The notes under the pieces were generated by a model that saw nothing but the letters and a program-made list of their open reading frames with translations, did no database searches and was not told the DNA's origin. A stretch of DNA of 64,000 nt from Cobetia sp. L2A1. Its GTDB lineage: Bacteria; Pseudomonadota; Gammaproteobacteria; Pseudomonadales; Halomonadaceae. This document shows, in pieces, positions 8,269-16,706 of this stretch. How positions within the stretch are numbered: position 1 is the stretch's first letter; each line of letters opens with the position of its first letter. Made by a program: the position numbers and the translations under genes. The stretch spans positions 2,170,001-2,234,000 of the forward strand of contig NZ_CP047025.1 in NCBI RefSeq assembly GCF_009796845.1, given 5' to 3'.

Positions 8269-9812
8269 GCACCTCTTCTGATCAGGCGACTTCGGTTCAG
8301 GCCTCTGTCGCCCCGTTGACGCATGCTGATTGGCAAGCACGCGCGGCAGGGCTCGTCTTCGAGACCCGTGCCTTCATTGACGGGGCGTATGTCGAAAGCA
8401 CTGGCTGCGACACCTTCCCGGCTTACAACCCGGCGACCGGTGAAGTGCTGGCCCATATCACCGCCTGCACCGAGCAGGACATTGACCGCGCCGTGATGGC
8501 CGCGCGGCGTGCCTTCGACTCTGGCATCTGGTCGCGTCAGTCGCCCCAGGCACGCAAGGCAGTCTTGCAGCGTTTCTCGGCATTGATCAGCGAGCATGCC
8601 GAAGAGCTGGCATTGCTGCAGACACTGGAGATGGGCAAGCCGATCGGTGATAGCCTCGGCTTTGATCTGGCGGAGACCGCCCGCTCGGTGGCCTGGTATG
8701 CCGAGGCCATCGACAAGCACTATGACGAGATCGCACCAACGGGCGAGAACGTCCACGCCACCATCACCCGTGAAGCACTGGGCGTGGTTGCGGCGGTAGT
8801 GCCATGGAACTTCCCGCTGATGATCGCGTCGTGGAAGTTCGCGCCGGCACTGGCGCTAGGCAACAGCGTGGTGCTCAAGCCGGCGGAATCCTCAAGCCTC
8901 AGCGCGCTGCGTCTGGCGGCACTGGCTGATGAAGCCGGCCTCCCGGCGGGCGTGTTCAACGTCACCCCAGGCCTGGGCGCGGTGGCGGGTCAGGCACTCG
9001 GCCTGCACATGGAAGTCGATGCACTGGCCTTCACCGGCTCTACCGCGACCGGCAAGCGCTTCATGCGTTATGCCAGCGAGTCGAACCTCAAACGTGTGTG
9101 GCTGGAGTGCGGCGGCAAGTCGCCGCACATCATCTTCGCTGATTGCCCGGACCTCAATCTGGCGGCGCGCGCGGCGGCAGACGCCATCTTCATCAATCAG
9201 GGCGAAGTCTGCATCGCGGGATCACGCCTGTATGTCGATGACGCCATCTATGACGACTTCATGCCACGGCTGATCGCCTGCGCACGCGCCATGCCGGCGG
9301 GCGATCCGCTCGACCCGGCCACGCGCATGGGCGCACTGGTCAGCGCTGATCATCATGAAAAGGTGCTGGGCTTTGTCGAGACGGCGCTCAAGGAAGGCAT
9401 GACACTGCATCAGGGCGGCAAGGCCATCGCGCCCAGCGATGCCTGCGCCGGCGGCTGGTATCTGGAGCCGACCATCGTGGAAGGCGACCAGAACAGCACC
9501 GTGATGCGCGAGGAAATCTTCGGCCCGGTGCTGGGCGTGACCCGCTTCAGCGGCGAGGAACAGGCCATCGAACTGGCCAATGACTCCATCTACGGTCTGG
9601 GCGCGGGGCTGTGGACGCGTGATCTGGCACGTGCACACCGGGTATCGCGGCGCTTGAAGGCAGGTCTGGTGTGGGTCAACTGCTACGCCGATGGCGATAT
9701 CAGCGTGCCCTTCGGTGGCGTCAAGCAGTCTGGCTTCGGGCGTGACAAGTCACTGCACGCCCTCGACAAGTATTCAGACCTCAAGACGACCTGGATCAAT
9801 CTCGACTACTAG
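8265..9812 (+). CDS. NAD(P)-dependent aldehyde dehydrogenase (PuuC/AldH-like)
   Basis: A 515-residue aldehyde dehydrogenase. VPWNFPLMIASWKFAPALALGN and the FTGSTATGK cofactor segment are present, the general base is E281 in LECGGKSPH, and the catalytic nucleophile is C316 in NQGEVCIAGSRL. That cysteine motif resembles gamma-glutamyl-aminobutyraldehyde and other omega-amino aldehyde dehydrogenases. It is translationally coupled to the hydrolase upstream (ATGA). It probably oxidises an aldehyde formed by the ThDP enzyme. Its stop codon overlaps, on the opposite strand, the stop of the convergent LysR gene within CTAG at 9809-9812. Confidence 0.92.
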   Translation: MSTSSDQATSVQASVAPLTHADWQARAAGLVFETRAFIDGAYVESTGCDTFPAYNPATGEVLAHITACTEQDIDRAVMAARRAFDSGIWSRQSPQARKAVLQRFSALISEHAEELALLQTLEMGKPIGDSLGFDLAETARSVAWYAEAIDKHYDEIAPTGENVHATITREALGVVAAVVPWNFPLMIASWKFAPALALGNSVVLKPAESSSLSALRLAALADEAGLPAGVFNVTPGLGAVAGQALGLHMEVDALAFTGSTATGKRFMRYASESNLKRVWLECGGKSPHIIFADCPDLNLAARAAADAIFINQGEVCIAGSRLYVDDAIYDDFMPRLIACARAMPAGDPLDPATRMGALVSADHHEKVLGFVETALKEGMTLHQGGKAIAPSDACAGGWYLEPTIVEGDQNSTVMREEIFGPVLGVTRFSGEEQAIELANDSIYGLGAGLWTRDLARAHRVSRRLKAGLVWVNCYADGDISVPFGGVKQSGFGRDKSLHALDKYSDLKTTWINLDY

Positions 9813-10864
9813 GTATCCGCAGGCGGCAGTGTCAGGGAATCGATCATTCGCGGCGTATCGGACGATCGATTCTCTGGCGCTGCCGTCCTGGGATCTGGTT
9901 CTGGCGCACGCACGGACTCAAGACCGCGATGCAGGCGATCTTCCAGCGGTACCTTGGCGAGTGCGTTATGCAGGAAGTCGACGAAGGTGGATTCGGCCGC
10001 ACTGAAGCGCGCCTCGCGGTGCCACATCAGATGCAGATCGATATCCGCGACACCGCCATAGGGCGGCAGCGGCCACAGCTGACCCTGTTCGACTTCGCGC
10101 CTGACGATGTGTTCCGGCATGCAGCCGATGCCCCAGCCGGCATGCACCATGCGCTGGATTTCCTGCAGGCTGCTGGACTGGCCGACCACTGGCCCCTGCA
10201 GGCCTTCCTTGGCGCGAAACACCGCCAGCGGTGACAGCACGCCATCCAGCTGCTCGCTGCCAAACGAGATGTAACGCTCGTTGCGTAGCGCCTCAAGGGG
10301 CAGATTCTGGCGCCCGAACAGCGGGTGCGTCTGGCCACAGAAGTAGTGATAGCTCTGGCGCACCAGCACCTGGGACATCAGGGAATCAGGGGTCTGTCGT
10401 GCCAGACAGATGCCAAGCGCACCCTGGCGCTGCAACAGGCCTTGCTGAACCTCGTGACTGGACATGTCCTGTATCGAGAAGGTGACCTGGGGAAAACAGC
10501 GATGAAAGCGCGCGAATACGCTATCAAGGAAACGGCATTCAATGCCGGTCACGAAAAGGAGCGAGACATGCCCGGAAATCTCCGTTTGACTATTGCCCAC
10601 CTCCGACGCCAGACGTGCCACGTTGGCGTAGATCTCCACCGCCTCGCGGTAGACCACCTGCCCCGCCGATGTCACGCGAAAGCGGTGACTGTCACGCTCG
10701 ATCAATCGCTGCCCCAGCCTTTCTTCCAATCGTTTGAGTGACAGACTGACCGCGGGTTGAGACAGGTAAAGACGTGCGGCTGCCCGACTGACACTTTCCT
10801 CCTGGACAATGACGATGAAGGTACGCAGTAGATTCCAGTCCAGCGTGTCGTGAATGGGCCGCAT
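9809..10864 (-). CDS. LysR family transcriptional regulator
   Basis: A 351-residue LysR-type regulator. The winged helix-turn-helix is at residues 8-65 (LLRTFIVIVQEESVSRAAARLYLSQPAVSLSLKRLEERLGQRL), followed by the periplasmic-binding-protein-like effector domain. I chose ATG at 10864, where AGGAAC lies just upstream, rather than the longer frame that begins at 11032. The C-terminus has about 35 extra Pro/Arg-rich residues beyond the usual 300. It is divergent from the symporter at 10989 and convergent with the catabolic operon, so it could control either; the symporter shares its promoter region. Confidence 0.88.
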   Translation of the reverse strand: MRPIHDTLDWNLLRTFIVIVQEESVSRAAARLYLSQPAVSLSLKRLEERLGQRLIERDSHRFRVTSAGQVVYREAVEIYANVARLASEVGNSQTEISGHVSLLFVTGIECRFLDSVFARFHRCFPQVTFSIQDMSSHEVQQGLLQRQGALGICLARQTPDSLMSQVLVRQSYHYFCGQTHPLFGRQNLPLEALRNERYISFGSEQLDGVLSPLAVFRAKEGLQGPVVGQSSSLQEIQRMVHAGWGIGCMPEHIVRREVEQGQLWPLPPYGGVADIDLHLMWHREARFSAAESTFVDFLHNALAKVPLEDRLHRGLESVRAPEPDPRTAAPENRSSDTPRMIDSLTLPPADT

Positions 10865-10988
10865 GTCACTTGTTCCTGTATAACGTGAGAAAATCCGTGC
10901 GACAGCAGTGGTCATTTGCGCAGCACGCAGGCATGACTCACGCTGTGATGACGTGAAACACAATACCAAAAAAGCGGAAATAAAGACG

Positions 10989-12416
10989 ATGTTCAATAGC
11001 CGAGAAACCTTCATTCTCTCGATCATGATCATAGCATGTGGCGTATTTCTGATGGGGCTTTCGCTCTATTTCTTCCGTCGCATCAAGACTTATGACGACT
11101 ACAATGTTGCCGGACGCTCCACCGGTACCTTCCCGTTGATCTGTACACTCATTGGTACCGCCGTCGGCGGCTCCACGTTATTGGGATTCGTCTCCAAGGG
11201 GTATGCTTTTGGCCTTGGCCAGCTGTGGCTACCGGTCGGCATGACCGTTGCCGGTTTGGCGCTCTACTTCTTCATCGCCAGGATACACTCTGAAGGTGAG
11301 CGCCTTAACATGGTGACCCTGGCCGACTTTCTGGTCAGTCGCTTCGGGGAAGGCGTAAGAACCCCGACCCTGATCAGTGTGCTGTGTGCCTACTCCGCCA
11401 TCACCGGCATGCAATTCGTCGCAGTGGCCACGGTGCTCAAGCTGGTGTTCGGGCTAGCACTGCCGGCGGGCATCCTGCTGACCTGGGCGCTGCTGACCGC
11501 CAAGACCTGGCTGGGGGGCCTGATGGCGGTGATCTGGTCAGATGCCATCCTCGGCACCCTGCAAACGCTGGGCATTTTCTTCTTGCTGGGCATGGTCTAT
11601 TTCGCCAGTGGTAGCTGGGAAGTGATGTCGGCCACGCCGCTGCCCACAGACACTCCTGACTTCCTGAGCCTGACCGGTATTTCCGGCCACGAACTGACGG
11701 TCTACATGCTGACCATCGGTGCCTATCAATTTGTCCGCCAGGATCTGTGGCAACGCTTCTGGGCCGCACGCAGCCTCAAGGCGGCCCGGACCGGTTACGC
11801 TGTCGCGATCGTCTTCACTCTACTGGTCGGTGCGGCGGTGGTCTTGATCGGCAGCTTCGCCAGGCTGGGGCTGGACATTGCGGTCACCAATCCGGATCTC
11901 TCCTTCTATGCCATCATCAAGGCGACCCTGCCATTGCCGTTGATGGTCAGCATGGTCGTGGTGCTGCTGGCGACGATCATCTCGTGTGCGGATTCGTTCT
12001 TCATCGCGGGTGCCTCGTCGATTGCCAATGACGTCATCAAACCGCGCATGAAAGGCCGTGATGATGCCTTCATGCTACGCATGAGCCGCCACTCCGTCAT
12101 CGCCATGTCATTGATTTCACTGGGACTTGCGCTCTATGCACCGCGCCTGCTGGATATCTGGATCCTGGGCAGCGCCATGTTGGTATGCGGGGTACTGGTC
12201 CCCACGATAGTGGCGCTGTGTTGCCGTACGCCGAATCCGCGTGGCGGTCAGATCATGATGTGGGGCGGTCTCGCCACTGCCGTCATGTGGCAGATACTGG
12301 GGCATCCGTTCGGACTGCATCCGGTGATGATTGGCTTACCCGTTTCACTGGCATTGATGCCACTCGCCTTGCGTCAGGCACGATCACCACTGACAACAAT
12401 GTCCAGTGCAAAGTGA
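10989..12416 (+). CDS. Sodium:solute symporter family transporter
   Basis: A 475-residue membrane protein of the SSS (PutP/PanF-like) family. The N-terminus has the TYDDYNVAGRSTGTFPLICTLIGTAVGGSTLLG segment, which carries the GR and TxxGGS-type positions of the unwound first helix. About 12-13 hydrophobic segments follow, including a Na+-site segment late in the protein (LLATIISCADSFFIAGASSIANDV). ATG 10989 is preferred because the family N-terminus starts there; the longer frame from 10908 overlaps the LysR promoter. It is a single gene, likely regulated by the divergent LysR. Substrate unknown. Confidence 0.88.
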   Translation: MFNSRETFILSIMIIACGVFLMGLSLYFFRRIKTYDDYNVAGRSTGTFPLICTLIGTAVGGSTLLGFVSKGYAFGLGQLWLPVGMTVAGLALYFFIARIHSEGERLNMVTLADFLVSRFGEGVRTPTLISVLCAYSAITGMQFVAVATVLKLVFGLALPAGILLTWALLTAKTWLGGLMAVIWSDAILGTLQTLGIFFLLGMVYFASGSWEVMSATPLPTDTPDFLSLTGISGHELTVYMLTIGAYQFVRQDLWQRFWAARSLKAARTGYAVAIVFTLLVGAAVVLIGSFARLGLDIAVTNPDLSFYAIIKATLPLPLMVSMVVVLLATIISCADSFFIAGASSIANDVIKPRMKGRDDAFMLRMSRHSVIAMSLISLGLALYAPRLLDIWILGSAMLVCGVLVPTIVALCCRTPNPRGGQIMMWGGLATAVMWQILGHPFGLHPVMIGLPVSLALMPLALRQARSPLTTMSSAK

Positions 12417-12946
12417 GAGTGCTTGCTGGCGTTGATTCAGCGGCCGTGTCAACTGCATTCAGTAGCTGAATTCACGAAGTACGTGCAGATAGTGACGCTG
12501 GATTTCAAGGCACTTTCGACACCCCTTACCGCTCCCTCATGAGGACCCGGAAAGGGGTGTCGTGCGTTTCTGGCAATAGAACTCTGGTATTTATCGATCT
12601 GATATTGGCGAGAAATTCAGTCAATGATCACTGCGATACGCGTGGATTTAGCGGCGATGATAATGCGCTCACCTTGACCATCAACATAAATTTATTAACT
12701 AACATAAACCATATAAATACCAAGTATTGAAATTTGAAAAGCCAAAAGGAAGATGATTCGTTGACCGCTGCCTGAGCGACTCATAGATTGAAGGCGTACC
12801 ATCATGTTGATGACAGAGAAGGCACCCCTAGTGCTTACCAAGGATGCCACCTGTTCCTGGCTACTTGGTCAGTATTCACCACTGCCTCCAGCTTCCAGAT
12901 CGCATGATCTCGGGAACTCAAAAATAACGATAACGCGGATAATTCC
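12417..12946. other. Intergenic region upstream of TRAP operon 2
   Basis: This 530-base gap has a hairpin at 12517-12562 and then becomes strongly AT-rich (12600-12760). At 12674 TTGACC could serve as a -35 element, and AATAC-caa-GTATT at 12716-12728 is a small inverted repeat that might be an operator. The short open frame at 12539-12730 has no ribosome binding site and no recognisable features. I see no RNA gene. Confidence 0.45.
12517..12562 (+). terminator. Hairpin downstream of the symporter gene, possible terminator
   Basis: CGACACCCCTT (12517-12527) pairs with AAGGGGTGTCG (12552-12562), and the loop itself contains the palindrome CCTCATGAGG, so an extended hairpin can form. Only a weak T-run follows. 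It lies about 100 bases after the symporter stop. Confidence 0.5.
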
Positions 12947-13936
12947 ATGAAAACATTCAAGCCCGCCCTCCTGCTCCCGCTATTTGCCCTGCTCCCTGCA
13001 ACCTCAGCAATGGCGACCGAGCTGCGCATGCTCGCAAGCTACGATCAAACCAGCGCCTACTCACGCGAGATTGCCCAACGCTTCATCAAGGAAGTCGAAG
13101 CCAACGATGCAGCCGACATCTCCATCAAGCTGACCGGCCCGGATGTCGTCTCTCCGTTCGAACAGCTGCAGCCAGTCGCCGCAGGTGTCTTCCAGTTGCT
13201 GTACACCCATGCCGCCTACCACACCAACACGACCGGTGTTGGCGCCGCGATGGATGCGGTCAAGGTCAATCCTGAGCAGACGCGTGAATCCGGCCTTTGG
13301 GACCTGGTCGATGAGCACTACCAGACACTCGGCCTCAAGCTGATCGCGATTCCGCCGCTGGGTAGCAGTGGTTTCCAGTACGTGCTCAAGAAGCCGATTG
13401 AAGGCTCGCCGGGTCTTGATGGCCGTCGTCTGCGCGGCAGCCCGACTTACACCAACGTCACCAAGGGCCTGGGCGGTACGCCGGTGCTGATGTCGAGTGG
13501 CGACGTCTACTCCGCCATGGACCGCGGCGTGATAGACGGTGCCGCTTGGGGGTTGAATGGCGTCAAGGACATGGGCTGGCAGGAAGTCGCCGGCTACTTC
13601 TCAAAGCCGACCTTCGGCCAGACCTACAACTTCGTGCTGATGAACCTCAATGCCTTCAACAGCCTGTCCCCGGAAGAGCAGAAAGTCCTGCTGGACCAGG
13701 GTCGCCAGCTTGAAACCGAGATCGCGCCTGTGATGGACAAGCTGGCCATCGACGAGTGGAAGTCGCTGGAAGCAGCAGGCATGCAGCCGACCGAGTTCTC
13801 ACCCGAAGATGCTTCACGTCTGGATGCGCTGGTCACCGACGGTATCTGGCAGCTGGGCATCGACAAGTCGCCGGAAGCCGTCACCGCCATGCGCAAACTG
13901 GCCATCGAGAAAAACCTGACCACCGTCAGCGAGTAA
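12947..13936 (+). CDS. TRAP transporter periplasmic solute-binding protein (DctP family), cluster 2
   Basis: A 329-residue periplasmic protein with a signal peptide ending at SAMA (residues 1-23), followed by ELRMLASYDQTSAYSREIAQRFIKEVEAND. The ligand-domain segments LDGRRLRGSPTYTNVTKGLGGTPVLMSSGDVYSAMDRGVIDGAAWG are typical of DctP proteins; the arginine that clamps the carboxylate is probably in the RLRGSP segment. It is clearly a different subfamily from the binding protein at 1543. It is followed at 10 bases by DctQ and DctM and then by an RraA-like protein. The ligand is probably a small carboxylate. Confidence 0.9.
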   Translation: MKTFKPALLLPLFALLPATSAMATELRMLASYDQTSAYSREIAQRFIKEVEANDAADISIKLTGPDVVSPFEQLQPVAAGVFQLLYTHAAYHTNTTGVGAAMDAVKVNPEQTRESGLWDLVDEHYQTLGLKLIAIPPLGSSGFQYVLKKPIEGSPGLDGRRLRGSPTYTNVTKGLGGTPVLMSSGDVYSAMDRGVIDGAAWGLNGVKDMGWQEVAGYFSKPTFGQTYNFVLMNLNAFNSLSPEEQKVLLDQGRQLETEIAPVMDKLAIDEWKSLEAAGMQPTEFSPEDASRLDALVTDGIWQLGIDKSPEAVTAMRKLAIEKNLTTVSE

Positions 13937-13946
13937 GGAATCTCTC

Positions 13947-14501
13947 ATGCTAACCCTGCTTGCACGTGTACATGACGGCGTGACGCGAGCAGGCTTCCTT
14001 CTGGGCGGTGTCACCTTGTGTGGCATCGTCCTGTGTTTCTGGCTGGAAGTCATCGCGCGCTATTTCTTCAATTCTCCGACCCTGTGGTCCGGCGCGATGG
14101 TCGCCTACCTGCTGTGCCTCTCGATTTCACTGGCCACGCCTGAACTGGCTCGCACTCACGGTCATATCGCCATCACGGTATTGCCCGAGCGTCTGTCGCC
14201 TGCCACACGCGCCCGCTATGACCGGTTCCTCGCCGTGCTCACCGGTATCGTGTGTGCCGTTGCCGGCTGGATCTGCGTGCAAGAAAGTCTGCGCCAGTTC
14301 AACTACCACACCACCACGGCACTCGGCCTCGATATCCCCAAGGTCTGGGTCTCGGCCTTCATCGCCTATGCGCTGGTGAGTGCTGCGCTGCATTTCCTGC
14401 GTCACGGCTTCGGTCGCTCGGCGGCTCAGACGGTGCCAGACACGGGCACGTCGGCACCTGCCAAGTCAGCACCTGCTGTCGACCCCACAAAAGGACCCTG
14501 A
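13947..14501 (+). CDS. TRAP transporter small membrane subunit (DctQ family), cluster 2
   Basis: A 184-residue protein with four hydrophobic helices and a Pro/Ala-rich cytoplasmic tail. The segment LWSGAMVAYLLCLSISLATPELARTHGHI corresponds to the conserved middle of DctQ subunits. It has a ribosome site (AAGGA) overlapping the dctP stop and lies 3 bases before dctM. It partners the large permease next to it. Confidence 0.88.
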   Translation: MLTLLARVHDGVTRAGFLLGGVTLCGIVLCFWLEVIARYFFNSPTLWSGAMVAYLLCLSISLATPELARTHGHIAITVLPERLSPATRARYDRFLAVLTGIVCAVAGWICVQESLRQFNYHTTTALGLDIPKVWVSAFIAYALVSAALHFLRHGFGRSAAQTVPDTGTSAPAKSAPAVDPTKGP

Positions 14502-14504
14502 GTC

Positions 14505-15809
14505 ATGGAATGGTATCTCTCTCTGGGCCTCGCCATCGCCGTGCTGATGGGCCTTTTTGCCCTCGGCATTCCCGTGTTCGCCGCCTTCTTGACCATCAAC
14601 GTGCTCGGCACGCTGTGGTTGATGGGCACCGCCGGTTTCGGCATGTTCGCCAACAGTGTCTACGACAGCATGACCTCGGAGACGCTGACCACCATCGCGC
14701 TATTCGTACTGATGGGGGAGCTGTTGTTCCGCTCTGGCTCCATCGACGTGATCTTCGATTCCCTCGATACCCTGATGGGCCGCATGAAGGGCCGCCTCTA
14801 CTTCTTCGTCGTTGCGCTCTCGACGCTGTTCGGTGCCCTATCCGGCTCGGCGCTTGCGGTGACGGCCATGCTGAGTCGCTCGGCGCTGCCGACCATGCAG
14901 CAGCGTGGCTATGACGACAAGCTCTCCATCGGCCTGATTCTGGGCGGGGCAAGCCTGGCCCCCATCATCCCGCCGAGCCTGCTGGTGATCATCATCGGCT
15001 CGATGGTCGATGTCTCGATTGCACGCCTGCTGATCGCGGGCATTCTGCCCGGTATCCTGCTGGCTGCCATGTTCATCCTCTACGTCAAGATACGCATCAT
15101 GCTCGACCCCAGTCGTGCACCGGCGGTGGATGAAAGCGGCGGTGGCACACCTCAGGAAAAACGCCGCGCACTGACCAACATGCTGCCGTTCACCGTCATC
15201 ATCTTCGCCGTGCTCGGGCTGATCCTGCTCGGTATCGCCACGCCGTCCGAGTCAGCGGCAACCGGTGTGATGGGCGCATTGCTGGTGGCCGCCTACTACC
15301 GCAAGTTCTCGTTCAAGATGGCGGGCGAGGCGGTGATGTCGTCGCTGAAGGTCAGCACCATGATCATTCTGATACTGGCCTGCTCGAAGCTGTTCTCGCA
15401 GCTGCTCAGTTTCACGGGCGCCACCAGCGGGCTGGTCAACAGCGTGACCGGCATGGATCTCGATCCCGTCTGGATGCTGCTGCTGTTGATGTTGATCCCG
15501 CTGATCGCCTGCATGTTCATCGATCAGATCGCCTTCATGATGGTGGTCATCCCCATCTACGCGCCGCTGGTCAAACTGTATGAGTTTGATCCGGTGTGGT
15601 TCTGGACACTGTTCCTGATCAACATCTCGGTCGGCAGTCTCACCCCGCCCTTCGGTTATAACCTGTTCGCCGTCAAGGGCGCTGCACCGCAGATGCCAAT
15701 GCAGACCATCTATGCCGCCGCCTGGCCTATCGTGATCTGCTTCCTGTTTGCGATGTTCATGCTGTACTGGATTCCAGCGCTGACCACCTTCCTGCCCAGC
15801 CTGATCTGA
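14505..15809 (+). CDS. TRAP transporter large permease (DctM family), cluster 2
   Basis: A 434-residue hydrophobic protein with about 12 helices. It has LSGSALAVTAMLSRSALPTMQQRGYD and LAPIIPPSLLVIIIGSM in the first half and VGSLTPPFGYNLFAVKGAAP in the second, the paired motifs of the DctM Na+/substrate sites. It completes the dctPQM set of cluster 2. Confidence 0.92.
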   Translation: MEWYLSLGLAIAVLMGLFALGIPVFAAFLTINVLGTLWLMGTAGFGMFANSVYDSMTSETLTTIALFVLMGELLFRSGSIDVIFDSLDTLMGRMKGRLYFFVVALSTLFGALSGSALAVTAMLSRSALPTMQQRGYDDKLSIGLILGGASLAPIIPPSLLVIIIGSMVDVSIARLLIAGILPGILLAAMFILYVKIRIMLDPSRAPAVDESGGGTPQEKRRALTNMLPFTVIIFAVLGLILLGIATPSESAATGVMGALLVAAYYRKFSFKMAGEAVMSSLKVSTMIILILACSKLFSQLLSFTGATSGLVNSVTGMDLDPVWMLLLLMLIPLIACMFIDQIAFMMVVIPIYAPLVKLYEFDPVWFWTLFLINISVGSLTPPFGYNLFAVKGAAPQMPMQTIYAAAWPIVICFLFAMFMLYWIPALTTFLPSLI

Positions 15810-15831
15810 CAGACCACGACGAGAGACTTCC

Positions 15832-16500
15832 ATGTACCAACTCAATGACATGCCTGCGCAGGTCGCGCCCGAACTGCTGGCACAGCTCAAGCAATGCGAA
15901 ACCGCCACCATTGGCCACTTCCATACCCACGGTTTCGTCGAACCGGCCATCGCCTCGATGCTGTCACAAGTGCGTGTCGTCGGCACCGCCGTCACTGTCT
16001 CGTTACCGCCAGAAGACGGCACCCTGCTCAATCACGTGATGCGGCTGGTGCGCCCGGGTGATGTGCTGATCGTGCATCGTCAGGGCGACCGCCACCGTGC
16101 CTGCTGGGGCGGCGTGATGACGACAGTCGCCTCCGGTATTGGTGTGGCGGGTGTGGTGATCGACGGCATGGCGACCGATGCCGTGACCATCCGCGACAAG
16201 CAGTTCCCGGTCTGGAGTCGCGGTGTCGCCTCGCTGACCACCCGCTTCGCCGGTATCGGCGGCGCGCTCAACGTGCCGGTCAGCATCGGCGGCGTGGTCG
16301 TCAATCCGGGCGATGCCATCCTCGCCGATGAAAGCGGCGTCATCGTCATGGTTCCCGAGGAAGTCTCCGCCATCGCCACTCACGCCATCGAGGTACAGCA
16401 GGCCGAAGAGGTGTTGCTTGCCAAGATCGCCGACGGTGCCTGCCTGCCGGACCTCACCGGCTCAAGCCAGTTGATCGAGGAAGTGAACGCACGCGGTTGA
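15832..16500 (+). CDS. RraA / HMG-CHA aldolase family protein with an altered active-site motif
   Basis: A 222-residue protein of the RraA-like fold, which includes 4-hydroxy-4-methyl-2-oxoglutarate and 4-carboxy-4-hydroxy-2-oxoadipate aldolases. The core reads GVVIDGMATDAVTIRDKQFPVWSRG. In the aldolases and in RraA the DGxxRD motif contains an essential arginine; here that position is T115 (codon 16174-16176), so D116 is kept but the arginine is lost. It follows the TRAP operon by 22 bases with a GAGAGA-type ribosome site, so it should act on the imported solute. The loss of the arginine makes standard pyruvate aldolase activity doubtful, and the true reaction is unknown. Confidence 0.82.
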   Translation: MYQLNDMPAQVAPELLAQLKQCETATIGHFHTHGFVEPAIASMLSQVRVVGTAVTVSLPPEDGTLLNHVMRLVRPGDVLIVHRQGDRHRACWGGVMTTVASGIGVAGVVIDGMATDAVTIRDKQFPVWSRGVASLTTRFAGIGGALNVPVSIGGVVVNPGDAILADESGVIVMVPEEVSAIATHAIEVQQAEEVLLAKIADGACLPDLTGSSQLIEEVNARG

Positions 16501-16543
16501 TGGACATGCCACTCTGCATGCAACTCGGCACACCACGTGCGCT

Positions 16544-16590
16544 ACAACCCAAAAGACCACCAGATTGATTCTGGTGGTCTTTTGGGTTGT
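16544..16590 (+). terminator. Strong perfect hairpin terminator after TRAP operon 2
   Basis: ACAACCCAAAAGACCACCAG (16544-16563) pairs perfectly with its complement at 16571-16590 around a 7-base loop. The A-run in the left arm and TTTT in the right arm fit a bidirectional intrinsic terminator. Confidence 0.85.
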
Positions 16591-16706
16591 GCGATATCGT
16601 CACAGGTTGCTCACGGTTGTTGCGGTGTATCGCCTACAGTACTCAGCGAGGTTACCCCTTACCCTTGTTGGCCTTGCCTCAACCTCACTCTGACAGGATG
16701 TCTCGC

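Noticed and set aside
12539..12730. Possible 63-residue gene upstream of TRAP operon 2
   Set aside because: No ribosome site; it starts inside a terminator hairpin and ends in AT-rich promoter-like DNA.
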